This document shows positions 61,285 to 64,000 of a stretch of 64,000 nucleotides of DNA, piece by piece. The DNA is from Desulfovibrio sp. (GTDB lineage Bacteria; Desulfobacterota; Desulfovibrionia; Desulfovibrionales; Desulfovibrionaceae), in NCBI GenBank assembly GCA_030145055.1, contig JAQYWK010000002.1, forward strand, positions 310,001 to 374,000, written 5' to 3'. A program made the position numbers and the translations under genes. A model generated the notes under the pieces. The model ran no database searches. It saw nothing but the letters and a program-made list of their open reading frames with translations, and had not been told where the DNA came from. Numbering within the stretch: the first letter of the stretch is position 1; the number at the start of each line of letters is the position of its first letter.

Positions 61285-64000
61285 TTACCATTTTTTGGTA
61301 TACTGCTCTTTCAAGGCAGTTTCCTGATCTTCAAAAGTAGCAAAACCAGCATGATGCATTGCATCTTCAACGGTCTGACTCCAATTCCAAGCAGAATAAA
61401 TCACAGGCTTATGGAATGTCCCACGGAAGGTGTTCATTTCCTGTCTGTAAAAGTCTTCCTTTGGAGTATCAATATTATCGCGAAGTTGCTCATTGAGTCT
61501 TCTTATTTCACCTTCGTACCAATCTTCCAAGTCCTCAGGTGTTTTGTATTTCTTGCTGATATGACCATAGCCATTACCATCCATAAGCACTGCAAGCCTT
61601 TCAAAATGTCTATCGTTGATCCATTTTCCAAGCTTGCTGACCTTGATATTCTCAGCTTCAATAGCAGCCATATCTAGCTTAGTCTGGAGATACGTATCAG
61701 GTACAACCGAAGCTGAAACGATACCTGCAATACAAACAACCCCGCGTAAAATGACGCTGTTTGAAACCCCCTGACCACAAAAGCCGATCTTCTTACCGAA
61801 TTTCTGACCAGTAAATATGGTTGAAAGGATCGCCCACACAACAGCGGGATCCTCTTCATCATATATATGCTGAAGTCTCGAATTATCTCTATCAGTTCCG
61901 AGAACAAGCTGAGTCATATCATTGGAGCCGATTGAGAACCCGTCGACCTCTTTAATAAATTCTTTACTAAGAATCGCATTACTTGGAATTTCAGACATCA
62001 AAATAAGCTTCAACCCATCTTTACCGGACTCAAGATTATGAACCTGAGCAAGGTACCGCTTCATGCTGCGAGCTTCTTCGATTGTTCTCACGAACGGCAA
62101 CATCAAGTGTAAGTTGGTTCCGCCGAAAACCCCGCGAGACAGTTTGAACGCCTCGAGTTCCCAATCATGAACATCTCTTGAAACACCGCGATACCCAAGC
62201 ATAGGATTATCTTCATGGTTTTCAAAAAGAAGTCCGCCAAGCAGGTTATGATATTCGTTGGTTTTAAAATCTGTTGTCCGGTAAATGATATCTTTACCAT
62301 AAAAAGCCATGGAAAATAGAGCAAGACCCTGCGATAGAGTTTGAATATAATTCTCTTTACCAGAACGGAGTCCACGTGATTGAAGGAGAGAAAAGATGCG
62401 CTGACGTAAAGTGCGGACTTCATCCATTTCGGATTTAAGTCCCATCTTAAGCGCAACTTCTTCACGTAAAGCTTTAATATTTTCATTAATCTCAATGACC
62501 ATCGGATTCTCGGAGGCTTTCGCAACCATGTCAGAAATTTCATCCGACGACTCCGAGCGTCTGAAAATAAACTTGGAATCTGTAACTTCTTCCGCCCCGG
62601 GCTGAATACCTAGTGCAGCCCTAACATGATCCTCTATTTTCACAGAGGTTTTTAAGACATATAAACTTTCAGCCGCATGTTCGAGGTAATGATCAAGCTT
62701 TTTATCAAGCTCTCTAAGCTTACGATGCATTGCAAGAACTTCTTCCGTGCCGCGAGCCGTGTCACCGCTGGCAAGAGCATCCATCTCGACGGACAGCCCA
62801 GTAAGTGCGCCTACATATTCCCTTAACTTAAGATTCAGTGAAATAAGCCCTGAATCAAGCTGAGATTTCATAACAGTGGTAAGTCTGCCATCCAGCTCAT
62901 CAAGCTTATGCTGAACAAGTTTATCGAGTTCTCCGTTATCGTACGCTTCAAGAGCAAGTGGATGTGCACCAACATTGCCGAGCATGAATTCTGCTCTAAG
63001 CAGACCGACTTCGAAATCAGGAACTTCTCTCAGACGGGACAAAAACAGCGACTGACCAACATCCGCAAGAATAAGTCCGACCTTAGTCTTTGTTTCCGGC
63101 AGAGTTGAGGTATCAATAGTACCGCCAACTTCTCTAAGAGGAAGTAATCCGCGGTAGACCTTGCCTCTTGAGCCATCAACAGTAATCTCCTGTCCATCTA
63201 GAGAACGGAGAATTTCAAGGCGCTGAATTCCGATAATTGCCGGAATTCCCAGTTCGCGCGAAGTAATCGCAGCATGACTGGTATCACCGCCAACATCCGC
63301 CAGAATCCCTGCAGCAATACGCATACCCGGAACCATATCAGGATCTGTGCGTTCAGCCGCCAGAATATCACCTTTATTAATTTTGTTAAGCTCAAGAGCA
63401 GATCGTAAATATTTAACAGTCCCCTGCCCAGCTCCACGAGAAGCTCCATTACCTTCAAGAATAACTTCCGCATCCTCGAGAGCCTTTGGATCAACTTCAA
63501 GCCTGCGCATAAAGATGGTATCAGGATGATGCTCGAAGTCTTCATTCCAGCGAGTTTCCGGACGAGCCTGTACGAACCACAGCCGGTCCGATGCATCGAG
63601 ACAAAACTCGGTATCCATGATCATGCCATCATACGCATGACTGATGGAGCGAACGCCTTTGGCAACCTCTTCAGCCTGAGCCAAAGACAAAGACCATCGG
63701 TAAACTTCATTAGGCTGAACCTTTACGACCTTAGTCCCGCCCTTCTCGCTGTAAACAATCTTTTTATCCTTACTACCCATATAACGGACAACAACCTCTG
63801 AGCCGTCATCACGCTGGAAAACATAAAATTTATCTGGAGTAACCATTCCGCCAACAACAGCTTCGCCGAGACCGTAACTAGCATCAATAGATACAAGGTC
63901 CTTACGGTCAGTTCCACGGCAACCTGTGGAGGTATCAGCGCTAAACGCAGTACCTGAAATAACGGGATTAATCATGCGCATGATACAAACGGAAAGGGAG
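61285..64000 (-). CDS. Phosphoenolpyruvate-synthase-like protein with an enlarged barrel domain, 5' end cut by window edge
   Basis: The frame is open to the window end; 898 residues are visible from the ATG at 63981, and family alignment shows more upstream. The visible part has the end of the ATP-grasp pyruvate-binding domain (ASYGLGEAVVGG, WFVQARPET near 135-143), the phospho-His domain with H236 (GGDTSHAAITSRELGIPAIIG), and the PEP-binding barrel with RAEFM near 329, RTTDFKTNEYHNLLGG near 568-583 and the catalytic Cys C735 (GFCGQGVSN). Between RAEFM and the DFK motif about 200 residues appear where PpsA has about 45, mostly charged helix. About 130 residues extend the C-terminus beyond the barrel. 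PEP synthesis from pyruvate, or a related transfer, is inferred. Confidence 0.88.
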   Translation of the reverse strand, partial: SLSVCIMRMINPVISGTAFSADTSTGCRGTDRKDLVSIDASYGLGEAVVGGMVTPDKFYVFQRDDGSEVVVRYMGSKDKKIVYSEKGGTKVVKVQPNEVYRWSLSLAQAEEVAKGVRSISHAYDGMIMDTEFCLDASDRLWFVQARPETRWNEDFEHHPDTIFMRRLEVDPKALEDAEVILEGNGASRGAGQGTVKYLRSALELNKINKGDILAAERTDPDMVPGMRIAAGILADVGGDTSHAAITSRELGIPAIIGIQRLEILRSLDGQEITVDGSRGKVYRGLLPLREVGGTIDTSTLPETKTKVGLILADVGQSLFLSRLREVPDFEVGLLRAEFMLGNVGAHPLALEAYDNGELDKLVQHKLDELDGRLTTVMKSQLDSGLISLNLKLREYVGALTGLSVEMDALASGDTARGTEEVLAMHRKLRELDKKLDHYLEHAAESLYVLKTSVKIEDHVRAALGIQPGAEEVTDSKFIFRRSESSDEISDMVAKASENPMVIEINENIKALREEVALKMGLKSEMDEVRTLRQRIFSLLQSRGLRSGKENYIQTLSQGLALFSMAFYGKDIIYRTTDFKTNEYHNLLGGLLFENHEDNPMLGYRGVSRDVHDWELEAFKLSRGVFGGTNLHLMLPFVRTIEEARSMKRYLAQVHNLESGKDGLKLILMSEIPSNAILSKEFIKEVDGFSIGSNDMTQLVLGTDRDNSRLQHIYDEEDPAVVWAILSTIFTGQKFGKKIGFCGQGVSNSVILRGVVCIAGIVSASVVPDTYLQTKLDMAAIEAENIKVSKLGKWINDRHFERLAVLMDGNGYGHISKKYKTPEDLEDWYEGEIRRLNEQLRDNIDTPKEDFYRQEMNTFRGTFHKPVIYSAWNWSQTVEDAMHHAGFATFEDQETALKEQYTKKW

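Noticed and set aside
1-64000. CRISPR arrays, rRNA operons, insertion sequences
   Set aside because: No regularly spaced repeats, no rRNA segments and no transposase-like ORFs were found on reading both strands.

Overview
The window is a chromosomal segment of about 42 % GC. It most resembles a marine, anaerobic, sulfate-reducing member of the Desulfovibrionaceae (Desulfovibrio / Maridesulfovibrio type). Pointers are a Desulfovibrio-style homotrimeric porin, a periplasmic selenocysteine formate dehydrogenase followed by its own tetrahaem c3-type cytochrome, LL-diaminopimelate aminotransferase, a DHH-CBS-nucleotidyltransferase fusion, and several small cysteine-rich proteins of kinds common in this group. 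The assignment is inferred from gene families; no 16S gene is present. Nearly all of the window is ordinary core genome. I see no prophage, insertion sequence, CRISPR array or integrative element.

Layout. 1-5.5 kb: a tRNA nucleotidyltransferase/DHH fusion (cut by the left edge), xerD, dapL-folK, a YHS-like membrane protein and a transaldolase-like protein. 6-13.3 kb: a large TPR protein, an M20 amidohydrolase, a DsrE-like protein, glutamate decarboxylase, and a potassium channel fused to RCK and haemerythrin domains. 13.5-16.7 kb: the leftward cluster pgk-tpiA-secG, two identical tRNA-Leu(GAG) genes, and rimI upstream. 16.8-23.7 kb: NUDIX, inositol monophosphatase, mreB, a GAF protein, a DUF6485-like protein, a 581-aa protein of unknown function, and gcvT. 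24-28.8 kb: the fdhA(Sec)-fdhB-cytochrome c3 operon. 28.9-38.9 kb: a TauE/rhodanese pair, a PPC-domain protein, a FadR-type regulator, an S41 peptidase, an exported glutamine-amidotransferase-like protein, an NhaC-type antiporter, purT, a UbiX-like protein and an MBL hydrolase. 38.9-45.8 kb: uvrC, porin, hisD-purC and fabI. 45.9-52.5 kb: a rightward cluster rpsF-rpsR-rplI-dnaB-paaK-DUF456-thrC-tlyA. 52.8-64 kb: a FadL-type porin, a MuiA-like protein, galE, larC-larB, a methyltransferase, a DsbA-like lipoprotein, a TIGR04073-like lipoprotein and an enlarged PEP-synthase-like protein cut by the right edge.

Functional themes. Energy metabolism: exported selenocysteine FDH (FdhAB) passes electrons from formate to a c3-type cytochrome in the periplasm. 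Envelope: two outer-membrane porins, several lipoproteins and a thiol-disulfide protein. Stress and ion homeostasis: glutamate decarboxylase is divergent from the channel-haemerythrin fusion, and an NhaC antiporter lies further on. Central carbon and biosynthesis: pgk, tpiA, a PEP-synthase homologue, dapL, thrC, hisD, purC, purT, fabI and gcvT.

Most worth a second look: the K+ channel-RCK-haemerythrin fusion (11905-13284) with a complete set of diiron ligands; the secreted class I amidotransferase with Glu-to-Gln at the third triad position; the PEP-synthase homologue with about 150 extra residues inside its barrel; an orphan terminator hairpin plus 16-bp palindrome upstream of fdhA; and two housekeeping genes (folK, dnaB) whose conserved N-termini have no ATG/GTG/TTG in frame.
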